Assembly (NCBI RefSeq): GCF_013282665.1
Contig: NZ_CP054041.1
Location: 1,966,001 to 2,030,000, forward strand
Reading direction: 5' to 3'
Source of the DNA: Listeria monocytogenes
Lineage (GTDB): Bacteria > Bacillota > Bacilli > Lactobacillales > Listeriaceae
Length of the DNA: 64,000 bases
Shown: one piece after another, positions 8,405 through 18,556 of the stretch
How the letters are laid out: every line of letters begins with the position of its first letter
How positions within the stretch are numbered: position 1 is the first letter of the stretch
Translations under genes and position numbers: made by a program
Notes under the pieces: generated by a model
What the model saw: only the letters and a program-made list of their open reading frames with translations
Database searches by the model: none
Told to the model about the DNA's origin: nothing

Positions 8405-9685
8405 ATGAATGCTTTTGATAAATTTTATAAAAAAACAGTAGAAGAACGACATGCAATTTTGGCGGAATATGCAGGCCTAAATGAAGAAGAACAAGCATTT
8501 TTAGCTTCTACAGGGGCGCTTTCTTTTGATAAAGCGAATCATATGATTGAAAATACCATTGGCATTTATTCGCTGCCGCTCGGATTAGGAATGAACATGC
8601 TTTTAAATGATAAACGTTATGTGGTACCCATGGCGATGGAAGAGCCTTCTGTTGTTGCGGCCCAAAGCGCTGGGGCAAAACTTATTGCACAAAATGGCGG
8701 GATAACTGGAAGTGCAACAAAACGAAAAATGATTGGTCAGATTGAGTTGATTTCTGTTTCTGATATCCAAGCAGCAAAAGAAAACATCATCGCGAACGAA
8801 GAACAACTAATTGCTATCGCTAATCAAGCTCATCCATCGTTACAAAAGCGTGGCGGTGGTGCAGTTGAAATTCAAGTCAGGACAGCACAAACAGCCCATG
8901 ACGAAGCGTTATTTATTGTTCATTTACTCGTAGATACCCAAGAAGCAATGGGCGCGAATATGGTCAACACCATGGTCGAAGCGCTAGCACCAGAATTAGA
9001 AATGTTGACGAACGGCATAGCTAATATGCGTATTTTATCTAATTTAGTAGATGAAGCGACCGCAACTGCTGTTTGTCGGATTAATCCAGAAAGCTTAGCA
9101 ACCAAAAACCAGAGTGGCGAATGGGTTCGTGATAGAATCATTGCCGCATACGAATTTGCCGATGCAGACATTTACCGAGCAGCAACACATAATAAAGGAA
9201 TAATGAATGGTATTGATGCGGTAATTATGGCGTTTGGGAACGATTGGCGCGCGGTAGAAGCGGCAAGTCACGCCTACGCAGCTAGAACAGGAAGCTACAA
9301 ACCGATGTCTAAGTGGTCAAAAGATGCGGAAGGGTACTTGGTTGGGGAATTAACGTTACCAATGCCAGTAGCCTTTGTAGGCGGTTCTATTGGTATCCAC
9401 CCAATTGCAACACTTTCGAAAAAAATTGCTCGCGTTGAATCAGCGAAGGAATTAGCAATGTTAGTATGTGCCGTTGGATTAACACAAAATTTATCAGCTT
9501 TAAAAGCACTCGTAACAGAAGGCATTCAACGCGGTCATATGTCACTACAAGCAAAATCACTAGCCATGACGGCTGGAGCAGAAGCAGATGAAATCGAAAA
9601 AGTAGCCACATTTTTACAAGAAAGCAAACAATTAAATGTAGTTGCTGCAAAAGAATTTATTACCAAATTACGCAGTGGAAATTAA
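8405..9685 (+). CDS. mvaA: hydroxymethylglutaryl-CoA reductase, class II
   Basis: A 426-residue class II HMG-CoA reductase of the mevalonate pathway for isopentenyl diphosphate. The active-site parts are recognisable: Glu in MIENTIGIYSLPLGLGMN, Lys in ATHNKGIMNG, Asp in GNDWRAVE and the C-terminal His in RGHMSLQAKS. Class II enzymes lack the membrane domain of eukaryotic enzymes, and none is present here. SD GAGGTG precedes the ATG at 8405. Listeria carries both mevalonate and MEP pathways, and this is the committed step of the first. Confidence 0.97.
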   Translation: MNAFDKFYKKTVEERHAILAEYAGLNEEEQAFLASTGALSFDKANHMIENTIGIYSLPLGLGMNMLLNDKRYVVPMAMEEPSVVAAQSAGAKLIAQNGGITGSATKRKMIGQIELISVSDIQAAKENIIANEEQLIAIANQAHPSLQKRGGGAVEIQVRTAQTAHDEALFIVHLLVDTQEAMGANMVNTMVEALAPELEMLTNGIANMRILSNLVDEATATAVCRINPESLATKNQSGEWVRDRIIAAYEFADADIYRAATHNKGIMNGIDAVIMAFGNDWRAVEAASHAYAARTGSYKPMSKWSKDAEGYLVGELTLPMPVAFVGGSIGIHPIATLSKKIARVESAKELAMLVCAVGLTQNLSALKALVTEGIQRGHMSLQAKSLAMTAGAEADEIEKVATFLQESKQLNVVAAKEFITKLRSGN

Positions 9686-9705
9686 AATAAATTATTAAGC
9701 CTACC

Positions 9706-9792
9706 TTTACAAAAACTTAACAATACATTCGGAACGTGATAAAGCCTTTAGTATCAACAACTTTCAGAGATTTACTTGGACTTCACTTTACA
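9706..9792 (+). promoter_or_regulatory. candidate PhoP-box direct repeats
   Basis: TTTACA (9706-9711) and TTAACA (9717-9722) are spaced by 11 bp. A second group, TTTACT (9771-9776), TTCACT (9782-9787) and TTTACA (9787-9792), has the same 11-bp period in its first two members. This matches the repeated TT(A/T/C)ACA pattern bound by PhoP in Firmicutes, upstream of a phosphate transporter gene. Confidence 0.4.
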
Positions 9793-9808
9793 AAATAAAA
9801 AAAAGTTA

Positions 9809-9837
9809 TTTACGTTGCTTTTACTTTCTTTTATGAT
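9809..9837 (+). promoter_or_regulatory. promoter of the Na/Pi cotransporter gene
   Basis: TTTACG (9809-9814), 17-nt spacer, TATGAT (9832-9837), about 45 nt before the ATG. Confidence 0.6.
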
Positions 9838-9883
9838 GAAAAAAGAGTGAAATTACAAGATTACAAACAAAAAGGAGATATTC

Positions 9884-11518
9884 ATGGGAGACATAAATAT
9901 TCAGCAGATGATTTTTCAATTTATCGGAGGACTTGGAATTTTCCTTTTCGGTATAAAATACATGGGAGACGGACTGCAAATGGCAGCCGGCGATAGACTC
10001 CGTGATATTTTAGATAAGTACACAACGAATCCTTTTATGGGTGTACTTGCCGGGATTTTAGTTACTGTATTAATTCAAAGTAGCTCAGGTACAACTGTTT
10101 TGACGGTCGGACTAGTAAGTGCCGGATTTATGACGTTAAAACAAGCAATTGGTGTTATCATGGGGGCGAACATCGGAACAACCGTTACCGCCTTTATTAT
10201 TGGGATTAAGCTATCCGAATACTCTTTACCAATAATTGCTGTTGGTGCAGTACTTTTATTCTTCTTTAAAAATCATAAAGTGAAAAATATTGGCCAAGTA
10301 TTCTTTGGTTTTGGTGCCTTATTTTATGGACTAGATTTGATGGGGCAAGGGATGAAACCTCTTGCTGGAATGGAATCTTTCCATGAATTAACTGCTCAAA
10401 TGAGTACGAATCCATTTTTAGGTTTGCTAATCGGAACGATCTTCACGGCAGTTGTGCAGTCATCGAGTGCGACTATCGGGATTTTACAAGAATTATATGG
10501 GCAAGGTGCGATTGATCTTCAAGCGGCCTTACCGGTTCTATTCGGTGACAATATCGGAACAACCATCACAGCTGTTCTTGCAGCGATTGGTGCGAGTGTA
10601 GCCGCGAAACGTGCAGCAGCGACACATGTTATCTTTAACTTAATCGGTGCCGTCATTTTCATGCTGATACTTCCGTTATTTACCGCACTGGTTTCCTACT
10701 TACAAGGACTGTTTGGACTAAATCCAGAAATGACGATTGCCGTCGCGCACGGGACATTTAATATTACGAATACCTTTATTCAATTCTGGTTTATCGGTGC
10801 ATTTGCATGGCTTGTTACGAAGCTTATTCCAGGTGACGACTCGCGAATTGATTATAAAACCAAACATTTGGATACGAATTTAATTGACCAATCTCCTGGT
10901 ATCGCTCTTGAAATGGCACGTGAAGAAACACTACGTATGGCGGATTACGCGAAATTTGGGTTGCAAGAAGCGAGACAATATCTTGTGAACCGGGAATCGA
11001 AGCATGCGGAATCGACCATTCAAGTGGAAGAAGCTGTAAATAATTTAGACCGAAAAATCACCGAGTATTTAACGAAAATTTCTTCCGTGGCCTTGACGAA
11101 CAACGAGACAGAAGAGCACGCATTAATGCTTGATACCGTTCGTGATATTGAACGCGTTGGTGATCACATGGAGAATATCGTAGAAAATATCGATCAACTA
11201 ATTAAAAATAAAGCGAAAATGTCTGAAGAAGCTTCCGAGCAACTTATCGAAATGTTTGAGATGACAACCGCGAATTTTGAACGTGCAGTGAAAGCGATGC
11301 ACAAAAAAGATCGCACACTTGCAGAAGAAACTATTTTAGTAGAAAAAGATATTGATAAAGCAGAGCGCCGATTACGCAAAAATCATATTCGCCGCTTAAA
11401 CGAAGGCAAATGCCAAGTCGTTAGCGGAATTCTATACATTGATATCGTCAGTGATTTAGAACGAATTGGTGACCACGCGAATAACATTGCTGAATCTGTT
11501 TTAGAATTAAACGAATAA
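9884..11518 (+). CDS. Na+/phosphate cotransporter with C-terminal PhoU domain
   Basis: A 544-residue NptA/NPT2-like transporter. Two inverted repeats of the Na/Pi-cotransporter fold each carry the QSSSGT / QSSSAT signature (about residues 64-69 and 197-202), and each is followed by a GxNIGTT motif (GANIGTT, GDNIGTT). A long soluble C-terminal region (about 340-544) is a PhoU-like helical bundle with two RIGDH/RVGDH motifs. It imports phosphate, or may balance it with PhoU-like control. SD AAAGGAGA precedes the ATG at 9884. PhoP-like repeats upstream suggest phosphate control. Confidence 0.93.
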   Translation: MGDINIQQMIFQFIGGLGIFLFGIKYMGDGLQMAAGDRLRDILDKYTTNPFMGVLAGILVTVLIQSSSGTTVLTVGLVSAGFMTLKQAIGVIMGANIGTTVTAFIIGIKLSEYSLPIIAVGAVLLFFFKNHKVKNIGQVFFGFGALFYGLDLMGQGMKPLAGMESFHELTAQMSTNPFLGLLIGTIFTAVVQSSSATIGILQELYGQGAIDLQAALPVLFGDNIGTTITAVLAAIGASVAAKRAAATHVIFNLIGAVIFMLILPLFTALVSYLQGLFGLNPEMTIAVAHGTFNITNTFIQFWFIGAFAWLVTKLIPGDDSRIDYKTKHLDTNLIDQSPGIALEMAREETLRMADYAKFGLQEARQYLVNRESKHAESTIQVEEAVNNLDRKITEYLTKISSVALTNNETEEHALMLDTVRDIERVGDHMENIVENIDQLIKNKAKMSEEASEQLIEMFEMTTANFERAVKAMHKKDRTLAEETILVEKDIDKAERRLRKNHIRRLNEGKCQVVSGILYIDIVSDLERIGDHANNIAESVLELNE

Positions 11519-11523
11519 TTATA

Positions 11524-11563
11524 AAAGAAACTAGCTTAATTTTACAGCTAGTTTCTTTTTTTT
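11524..11563 (+). terminator. intrinsic terminator
   Basis: 13-bp stem (11524-11536 with 11546-11558) and a T-tract after the Na/Pi cotransporter gene. Confidence 0.85.
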
Positions 11564-11590
11564 GTTAAAAATCTACACTTTTACTAGTCC

Positions 11591-11629
11591 TTGTGAAGCA
11601 TTGAGTATAAACGAATAGTGGTGTAAAAT
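11591..11629 (+). promoter_or_regulatory. nifJ promoter with adjacent Rex-like half-site
   Basis: TTGAGT (11601-11606), 17-nt spacer, TAAAAT (11624-11629). TTGTGAA (11591-11597), the left half of a Rex operator, sits directly upstream of the -35. The right half is not present, so redox control by Rex is only a possibility. Confidence 0.55.
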
Positions 11630-11672
11630 AAGAATGATTATAAAACTAGAATGACTGGAAGTGTTGAGTCTT

Positions 11673-14600
11673 ATGCGAAATAGAAAAACGATGGATGGAA
11701 ACACGGCCGCAGCTTATATTTCTTATGCTTTTACTGAAGTTGCAGCAATCTATCCGATTACCCCTTCCTCCACCATGGCTGAACTCGTGGATGAATGGTC
11801 AGCAAAGAACAAGAAAAATTTATTCCATGAACCCGTAAAAGTAGTAGAAATGCAATCAGAAGCAGGAGCGGCAGGAACTGTTCACGGATCACTTCAAGCT
11901 GGCGCACTAACAAGCACATACACAGCGAGCCAAGGGTTACTTTTAATGATTCCTAATATGTACAAAATTGCCGGTGAACTATTGCCAACTGTTTTCCATG
12001 TTTCCGCAAGGACGATTTCGGCAGCCTCGCTAAATATTTTTGGCGACCATAGTGATGTGATGGCAGCGCGTCAAACAGGCTTTGCGATGTTAGCAGAAGG
12101 TTCCGTTCAAGAAGTAATGGACTTATCTGCGGTTGCTCATCTGGCTTCACTAAAAGGAAGTTTGCCATTTTTAAATTTCTTTGACGGCTTCCGGACAAGT
12201 CATGAATTACAAAAAGTCGAAGTACTCGAATATGACGAATTAGAAAATTTGCTCGACAAAGAAGCATTACAACAATTCCGAAATCGGGCGATGACACCAA
12301 ATAATCCTAAAACATTAGGTTCGAATCAAAATCCAGATATCTTTTTCCAACAAAGAGAAACAGTGAACGGCTATTACGAGGATATCCCTAGCATTGTTCA
12401 AAATTATATGCAAGAAATCAATCAGCTTCGTGGCACGGATTATGACTTAGTAAATTATTACGGGGCAGAAGACGCAACAGATGTCATTGTAGCGATGGGC
12501 TCTGTAACACCGGTTATTGAGCAAGTTATTGACTACTTAACAACGCAAGGCAAGAAAGTAGGATTAATCAATATCCGTTTATATCGTCCTTTCCCAGCAG
12601 AAAACTTTTTAGCAAAACTACCGAAAACAGTAGAACGCGTCGCTGTTTTAGACCGGACGAAAGAGCCAGGATCAGGGGGCGAACCACTTTTACTTGATGT
12701 GCAAAGTGTGCTTTATGATTGTGAGACTCGTCCTCTAGTGATTGGCGGTAGATATGGCTTAGGTTCAAAAGATGTTACACCAGACCAGATTCTTGGTGTT
12801 TATTCGCACCTAACGACAGAAAAACCAAAACCACGCTTTACGATTGGAATTACGGATGATATTACCAACCTTTCTATTGAAAATACAGGACCAAGCGATT
12901 TAACTTCAGAAAAAACGTTCCAATGTAAATTCTGGGGATTTGGCTCAGATGGGACAGTTGGGGCGAATAAAGCCGCAATCAAAATTATTGGCGATAACAC
13001 CGATTTATATGCTCAAGGTTACTTTTCCTATGATTCGAAAAAATCGGGCGGGCTAACCGTTTCGCATTTGCGCTTTGGTGAAAAACGAATTCGCTCAGCC
13101 TATCTAATCCAACAAGCAGATTTCGTTTCCTGTTCCACCTCGGCCTATTTACGTTCGTATGATTTATTAAAAGGTCTAAAACCAGGCGGAACCTTCTTAC
13201 TCAATACTATTTGGGAAGGCGCGCAATTAGAACGCCATTTACCAGCTGCAATGCGCGAATATATTGCGAAAAATAATATTCAGTTTTATACGTTAAATGC
13301 GATGAGAATTGCGGGAGAAGCAGGACTTGGTAGAAGAATTAATACGATTATGCAAACAGCTTTTTTCCAAGTGACCGATATTTTACCGTTCGAAAAAGCA
13401 CTTGCTGATTTAAAAGAGTCGGCTATCGCTACTTACGGAAAAAAAGATATGGCAGTTGCGGAGAAAAATATTCTCGCGATGGACCAAACTGTTGCTAATT
13501 TGCATAAAGTAGAAGTTCCTGCAAGCTGGGCAAGTCCAGTTGTAACAGCAGAAACAAAAGCAATGACTGAAAAACCAGCTTACGTACAAAATATCCTTGA
13601 GCCAGTGAATCGCTTAGAAGGCGACAACTTGACTGTTGGTGATTTAATTTCTAATGGTATGACAAGTGGTGCGTATCCTCCGGGAACTGCTGCTTATGAA
13701 AAACGCGGAATTGCGCTCGAAGTCCCGGAATGGATTTCTGAAAACTGTACGATGTGTAATGAATGTGCCTTTGTTTGTCCGCATGCTGCCATTCGTCCAA
13801 TTTTAACAGATGAAGAAGAAATGGAATCTGCTCCAGAAGGCTTTATGACACGTGAAATGCGCGGCAAAGATGGCCTTCGTTACCGTATCCAAGTTTCTCC
13901 GATGGACTGCACTGGTTGTAACTTATGTGCGGAAACGTGTCCGGCGAAAGACAAAGCACTCGTAATGAAACCATTTGAAGAAGTGGCAGCTAAAGAAAAT
14001 CCGAATTGGTCGTTTGCGATTAATGTGAAACCGAAGAAAAATCCTGGGAAGAAAAATACTGTACCGGGAAGCCAATTTGAACAACCGTTACTAGAGTTCT
14101 CTGGAGCTTGTGCAGGTTGCGGTGAAACTCCTTATGTTAAGTTATTAACGCAAATGTTCGGCGATCGGATGATGATTGCTAATGCCACTGGTTGTTCCTC
14201 GATTTGGGGCGCATCTGCACCGGCAACGCCTTATACTGTTAATGATAAAGGGCACGGACCAGCATGGGGCAATTCCCTTTTAGAAGATAACGCAGAATAC
14301 GGTTATGGTATGTATTTAGCAAACCAAACCATGCGAAAAGCTTTAAACAATAAAGTGACAAAAGCGCTCAGGGACGAAGCCATGTCAGAAACGTTACGCG
14401 AGGCGCTTGTTAACTGGCAAACGCAAATGGATGTTTCAGAAGATACACGAGAACGAGCAGAAGCATTACAACTTGCGCTTCTTAGTGAGATGGAAGGAAA
14501 ACCTGTGCTTGAATCCATTTATAATGACCGAGAATTATTTATTAAACGATCGCAGTGGATGCTTGGAGGCGACGGCTGGGCTTATGATATTGGCTTCGGC

Positions 14601-15320
14601 GGAATTGATCATGTTTTAGCATCAGGCGAAGATGTGAATATTTTCGTAATGGATAATGAAGTATATTCCAATACAGGCGGACAATCGTCGAAAGCTACAC
14701 CAACTGCTGCGATTGCCAAATTTGCTTCAGGTGGGAAATCTGTCGGCAAAAAAGATCTTGGCATTATGGCGATGAGTTACGGAAATATCTATGTGGCGCA
14801 AATTGCGATGGGGGCGAACAAACGTCAAACCTTAAAAGCCATTGAAGAAGCAGAGGCATATCCAGGTCCATCACTAATTATTGCTTATACGCCTTGTATT
14901 AATCACGGTATTTCAAGTGGTATGAAAACAATGCTAAGTGAAACGCAAAAAGCAGTGGAATGCGGCTACTGGAGTTTGTATCGTTATAATCCAGCACTAG
15001 AAGAAAAAGGGAAAAACCCAATGACAATGGATTATAAAAAAGTCGATTTCGATCAATTCGAAGACTTCCTAAAACGCGAAACACGATACTCAGCGCTCTA
15101 TAAAGCAAATCCGGAAGTTGCTACAAAACTATCCGAAAAAACCCGTTTAGATGCAGAAAAACGCTTTAAACGCTATGCGACGATGGCTGGGCTTGATTTA
15201 GAGAAAATTTTAAAGAAAAAAGAAGTAGCGGAAGAAGTGAAAGCACCTGTGGATGATGAGCGGGCAGCTAGAAAAGCTGCGCGTGAGGCTAGAAAATTAG
15301 CCCGGGAGCAAGGGAAATAA
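11673..15320 (+). CDS. nifJ: pyruvate:flavodoxin/ferredoxin oxidoreductase
   Basis: A single-chain pyruvate oxidoreductase of 1215 residues, the usual length. It converts pyruvate and CoA to acetyl-CoA and CO2 and passes electrons to flavodoxin or ferredoxin. The N-terminal TPP-pyrimidine domain starts with DGNTAAAYISYAFTEVAAIYP. Two 4Fe-4S motifs are visible, CTMCNECAFVCP (near residue 692) and CTGCNLCAETCP (near 746), and a further cluster site starts at CAGCGETPY. The TPP-diphosphate motif GDGWAYDIGFGG and NEVYSNTGGQ are in the C-terminal part. The last 30 residues are a Lys/Arg/Ala-rich tail. I chose ATG 11673 because GGAAGTG lies about nine bases upstream; an in-frame GTG at 11661 overlaps that SD. 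It is monocistronic, flanked by terminators. Confidence 0.95.
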   Translation: MRNRKTMDGNTAAAYISYAFTEVAAIYPITPSSTMAELVDEWSAKNKKNLFHEPVKVVEMQSEAGAAGTVHGSLQAGALTSTYTASQGLLLMIPNMYKIAGELLPTVFHVSARTISAASLNIFGDHSDVMAARQTGFAMLAEGSVQEVMDLSAVAHLASLKGSLPFLNFFDGFRTSHELQKVEVLEYDELENLLDKEALQQFRNRAMTPNNPKTLGSNQNPDIFFQQRETVNGYYEDIPSIVQNYMQEINQLRGTDYDLVNYYGAEDATDVIVAMGSVTPVIEQVIDYLTTQGKKVGLINIRLYRPFPAENFLAKLPKTVERVAVLDRTKEPGSGGEPLLLDVQSVLYDCETRPLVIGGRYGLGSKDVTPDQILGVYSHLTTEKPKPRFTIGITDDITNLSIENTGPSDLTSEKTFQCKFWGFGSDGTVGANKAAIKIIGDNTDLYAQGYFSYDSKKSGGLTVSHLRFGEKRIRSAYLIQQADFVSCSTSAYLRSYDLLKGLKPGGTFLLNTIWEGAQLERHLPAAMREYIAKNNIQFYTLNAMRIAGEAGLGRRINTIMQTAFFQVTDILPFEKALADLKESAIATYGKKDMAVAEKNILAMDQTVANLHKVEVPASWASPVVTAETKAMTEKPAYVQNILEPVNRLEGDNLTVGDLISNGMTSGAYPPGTAAYEKRGIALEVPEWISENCTMCNECAFVCPHAAIRPILTDEEEMESAPEGFMTREMRGKDGLRYRIQVSPMDCTGCNLCAETCPAKDKALVMKPFEEVAAKENPNWSFAINVKPKKNPGKKNTVPGSQFEQPLLEFSGACAGCGETPYVKLLTQMFGDRMMIANATGCSSIWGASAPATPYTVNDKGHGPAWGNSLLEDNAEYGYGMYLANQTMRKALNNKVTKALRDEAMSETLREALVNWQTQMDVSEDTRERAEALQLALLSEMEGKPVLESIYNDRELFIKRSQWMLGGDGWAYDIGFGGIDHVLASGEDVNIFVMDNEVYSNTGGQSSKATPTAAIAKFASGGKSVGKKDLGIMAMSYGNIYVAQIAMGANKRQTLKAIEEAEAYPGPSLIIAYTPCINHGISSGMKTMLSETQKAVECGYWSLYRYNPALEEKGKNPMTMDYKKVDFDQFEDFLKRETRYSALYKANPEVATKLSEKTRLDAEKRFKRYATMAGLDLEKILKKKEVAEEVKAPVDDERAARKAAREARKLAREQGK

Positions 15321-15357
15321 AAAAAGAAGGTCCAGCATTAGCTGGACCTTCTTTTTT
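15321..15357 (+). terminator. intrinsic terminator
   Basis: Strong GC-rich hairpin, AGAAGGTCCAGC with GCTGGACCTTCT and a T-tract, after nifJ. Confidence 0.9.
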
Positions 15358-15569
15358 GCTTTTGATCTGTGGGAATCAGAAGCAATGTGGGAATGAATAG
15401 ATATTCTCTTATGAAAGTTATAAAGAAATAACTACTATTTAAATATAACTTTTTTTCTTAGAAGATGCACGAGGAAAATTAAGCGAGATATATTCAATTA
15501 AGTGCTAGTGGTTGCAGCCCAAGCCATTTGCCACTTGTGAAAGTTTTATGACAATAATAAACCTATTAG

Positions 15570-17531
15570 TTAACGATTTTCATGTAGCAAACCATTACGG
15601 TAAGCATCTAGCAACATTTTTAAATCTTCTGCTTGCTCACTTAGTTTCGTGCCAATATCGGTATCTCTTACGCGTTTACGGTTAATTTCCATTTCGATAA
15701 CTTGGCGGGTAGAGAGAATGTCTGTTTCATTTTTAATCGCGTCTTCTTTCGTGGTAAAGGGTTGATGACTGACTAATTGTAAGCCGTAACTGTTGAAAAG
15801 TAATGTATATCCAGCCAAACTTGTTTCTTTGTGATAAGCTTTGGCAAATCCGCCATCAATCACGAGCATTTTGCCACTTGCTTTAATAGGACTTTCCCCT
15901 TTGCCTTCTTTGACGGGAGTATGGCCGTTAATAATATGCCCACACTCCCCATCAAGACCGAATTCTTCCAAGATTTGTTTACAAATCACTTCATCATTGC
16001 GTAATTTGTAATAAGGATTTTTTTCCTCTATATGTGTTTCTTTTTCAGCAACAAAATAACGTTCAAACGTAGTCATCTCACTTTTCCCAAATAGGGAAGA
16101 AATGGCACCAGTCCATAAATACCAAACGATATCACACGCATATTTCTTTTCTTTTGTTCCTGGTGGGCGGACGTATGCTTCCCGAGTGAGTATTTCAAAT
16201 TGCTCTAAAAGTGCGCGACCGGCATATTTCTTCCCGCGCAATTTCATTTCCATAAAAGTCCCATTTTCATGAAGCGGAATGCAGCCGTGATACAACAAAT
16301 TACCGTTATAAGTTAAAAACATGCTCCCTTTTGAATATAAAAATTGCACATGTTTTTGTAAGCGACGACAATTTTTAAAAGAGGCAGTAATTTTTTCGAT
16401 AAGATCTTTCTCTGCATCGGTAAGGGTATACGGGTCTTCTGGGTCAATCGTTGGGAAGTTTGTGTCTAGAAGCTGGTATTCTTTTCCTTTTAGATGAATG
16501 ATACCTTTTTTGTAATCGATAAATTGAAGTAATAGCCGGTGCTCCATATTAAATTCTTTACGCCGATTAATAATTTCACCTTCTAGTTTAAACTGTATAA
16601 TCGAGATGGCTTTGTGCATTCTAGCTATTTGAGTGATTTCCGCGTTACTGTAGTCCATATTATCTTCATTTTTTGGTTGGAAATATTTACAAGGGTCGTC
16701 TTTATACACTTCATCCGCAAACAGTGCGAGAGGGCGAAGGGAGATGCCGTAACTATCTTCTAAAATATCTAAATTTAAATAACGGGCAGAAATCCGAATA
16801 ACATTGGCTGCACAAACTCTGGAACCACATGCTGCGCCCATCCATAAAATATCATGATTGCCCCACTGGAAATCGAGTGAATGATAATTCATCAAAGTAT
16901 CCATGATTTTATCCGGATAAGGACCGCGATCGTAAACATCACCAACAATATGCAGATGATCTACAACCAATTGTTGAATAAGACGCGAGAGAGCACTAAT
17001 AAATTCTTCTGCACGACCAAGTGAAATAATATGTTGTAAAATTTCTTCATAGTAAAGTTTTTTGTCATCTTCATTGTAGTTTTCATGAAGCAACTCTTCT
17101 AATATGTAGGCAAAATCTTCTGGCATGGCTTTTCTAACTTTGGACCGCGTATATTTAGAAGCGACATACTGACATAGTTCAATTAAGCGAAAGAGCGTAG
17201 TGCGGTACCAAGCATGCAAATCTTCCGTCTCACTAGCAATCAAATCCATCTTTTCTTCCGGATAATAAATCAGCGTACTTAGTGAATTAATCTCCGCATC
17301 ATCTAATTCTGCTCCAAAAATATCACGAATTTTTCGTTTTACAACACCAGAACCGTTACGAAGCACTTGTTCAAAAGCACTATATTCCCCGTGAACATCA
17401 CTTAAAAAATGTTCAGTTCCTTTTGGAAGATTCATAATTGCTTCTAGGTTAATGATTTCCGTAGCTGTTTTAGCGATAGTGGGATATTCTTTTGCTAATA
17501 AATGTAAATATTTCATATCTAAAGTATTCAT
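15570..17531 (-). CDS. fbp: fructose-1,6-bisphosphatase, class III
   Basis: A Firmicutes-type class III FBPase of 653 residues that makes fructose-6-phosphate in gluconeogenesis. It has the calcineurin-like metallophosphatase fold: [37 protein letters not shown] and [12 protein letters not shown] are the metal-binding motifs in order. SD AAGGAGG lies 10 bases before the ATG at 17531; a GTG codon directly upstream (17534) is an equally spaced alternative and adds one residue. Monocistronic. No hairpin terminator is visible after the stop; about 210 nt separate it from the nifJ terminator and I see nothing definite there. Confidence 0.97.
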   Translation of the reverse strand: MNTLDMKYLHLLAKEYPTIAKTATEIINLEAIMNLPKGTEHFLSDVHGEYSAFEQVLRNGSGVVKRKIRDIFGAELDDAEINSLSTLIYYPEEKMDLIASETEDLHAWYRTTLFRLIELCQYVASKYTRSKVRKAMPEDFAYILEELLHENYNEDDKKLYYEEILQHIISLGRAEEFISALSRLIQQLVVDHLHIVGDVYDRGPYPDKIMDTLMNYHSLDFQWGNHDILWMGAACGSRVCAANVIRISARYLNLDILEDSYGISLRPLALFADEVYKDDPCKYFQPKNEDNMDYSNAEITQIARMHKAISIIQFKLEGEIINRRKEFNMEHRLLLQFIDYKKGIIHLKGKEYQLLDTNFPTIDPEDPYTLTDAEKDLIEKITASFKNCRRLQKHVQFLYSKGSMFLTYNGNLLYHGCIPLHENGTFMEMKLRGKKYAGRALLEQFEILTREAYVRPPGTKEKKYACDIVWYLWTGAISSLFGKSEMTTFERYFVAEKETHIEEKNPYYKLRNDEVICKQILEEFGLDGECGHIINGHTPVKEGKGESPIKASGKMLVIDGGFAKAYHKETSLAGYTLLFNSYGLQLVSHQPFTTKEDAIKNETDILSTRQVIEMEINRKRVRDTDIGTKLSEQAEDLKMLLDAYRNGLLHENR

Positions 17532-17620
17532 CACTCGACGGCCTCCTTTTTAATTGGTATAGCTATTATATTTCTTAAATGTTAGTAAGACAAACGTTTT
17601 GTTTTATAATTGGTCTATAC

Positions 17621-17646
17621 AAAAAAGGCGAGCTAGAGCCCGCCTT
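17621..17646 (-). terminator. terminator of the AEC permease gene
   Basis: AAGGCG and CGCCTT stem overlapping the stop codon, with the T-tract on the minus strand. Confidence 0.7.
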
Positions 17647-18556
17647 AGAAAACTGGATGAAGAAAATAGAGTACAATTGGCAACGTAATAATACTTAAAA
17701 CAGTACTAATAAACGTAGCACTGGAAACTAAATCTGGTTTCGTATCAAATTGTACAGCCATTAATGTTGTATTGGCTGCAGTTGGCATCGCTGCGAGTAA
17801 AATCATGATTTGTTTTGTCATTTCATCCACCGGAAGAATCAACGTTAAACCAAAAGCGATAATTGGCGCAATGAGTAACTTGAGCACTAGGGCAATACCA
17901 ACTTTCGTAAGTTCAATTCTTCTAAACGAAATCACGGCTAATTGCATTCCAAGTACAATCATAATCGTTGGAATAGCCGCATCCCCAACCAGTTTTACAC
18001 AAGTCATTAAGGCAGAAGGGAGCGAGACATGTAGCAATTGTAGTGCGAGTCCAAGTAATGCCCCGTAAGCAATCGGCATTCGAACGACCCGCTTCATAAC
18101 GGTTTTCATTCCGTTCGCATCCTTACTTCCTTTTGCAGCGAAATAAATGCCAATTGTACTCATAGCTAGTTGTTGCAGTACCATTAAAACAACTGCGATA
18201 TCAAGTCCCACAGCCCCAAAAACAAGCAATACAACAGGGGTTCCATAATTCCCATTATTCATAAACGCACTAGCCAAAATGAGCGCGCAACGATCTTGCA
18301 AGTTGTAACCAAGCAGAAAACTAATCAGACTGACAAGCAAAATTAAACTCAAACAAAGCGCAAAAATATAAATCGCCAAATAAACATAATCCATCGTAAG
18401 CGGATTGGTATAAAAAGTATTAAATGCAAGAAACGGCGACATTAAGTAAAGCGTGAGTTTAGACAAATTAGGAATATCAAATTTTAATGTCTTTTGCCCA
18501 ATAAATCCAATAGCGAAAATTCCAAACACTGGCAGTAAAATAAGTAGAAATTCCAT
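17645..18556 (-). CDS. AEC family (auxin efflux carrier-like) permease
   Basis: A 303-residue membrane protein with about ten hydrophobic segments in two five-helix halves, the layout of the AEC/bile-acid-transporter fold. The segment NNGNYGTPVVLLVFG is the conserved broken-helix region of AEC proteins. Bacterial members transport malate, malonate or other organic acids, but the substrate cannot be told here. It starts at ATG 18556 after an AGGA-type SD. It is convergent with nothing and stands alone beside fbp. I recall it as lmo0831. Confidence 0.88.
   Translation of the reverse strand: MEFLLILLPVFGIFAIGFIGQKTLKFDIPNLSKLTLYLMSPFLAFNTFYTNPLTMDYVYLAIYIFALCLSLILLVSLISFLLGYNLQDRCALILASAFMNNGNYGTPVVLLVFGAVGLDIAVVLMVLQQLAMSTIGIYFAAKGSKDANGMKTVMKRVVRMPIAYGALLGLALQLLHVSLPSALMTCVKLVGDAAIPTIMIVLGMQLAVISFRRIELTKVGIALVLKLLIAPIIAFGLTLILPVDEMTKQIMILLAAMPTAANTTLMAVQFDTKPDLVSSATFISTVLSIITLPIVLYFLHPVF

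Noticed and set aside
15358-15569. Small RNA or gene between nifJ and fbp
   Set aside because: No convincing promoter-terminator pair or ORF was found in these 210 nt.
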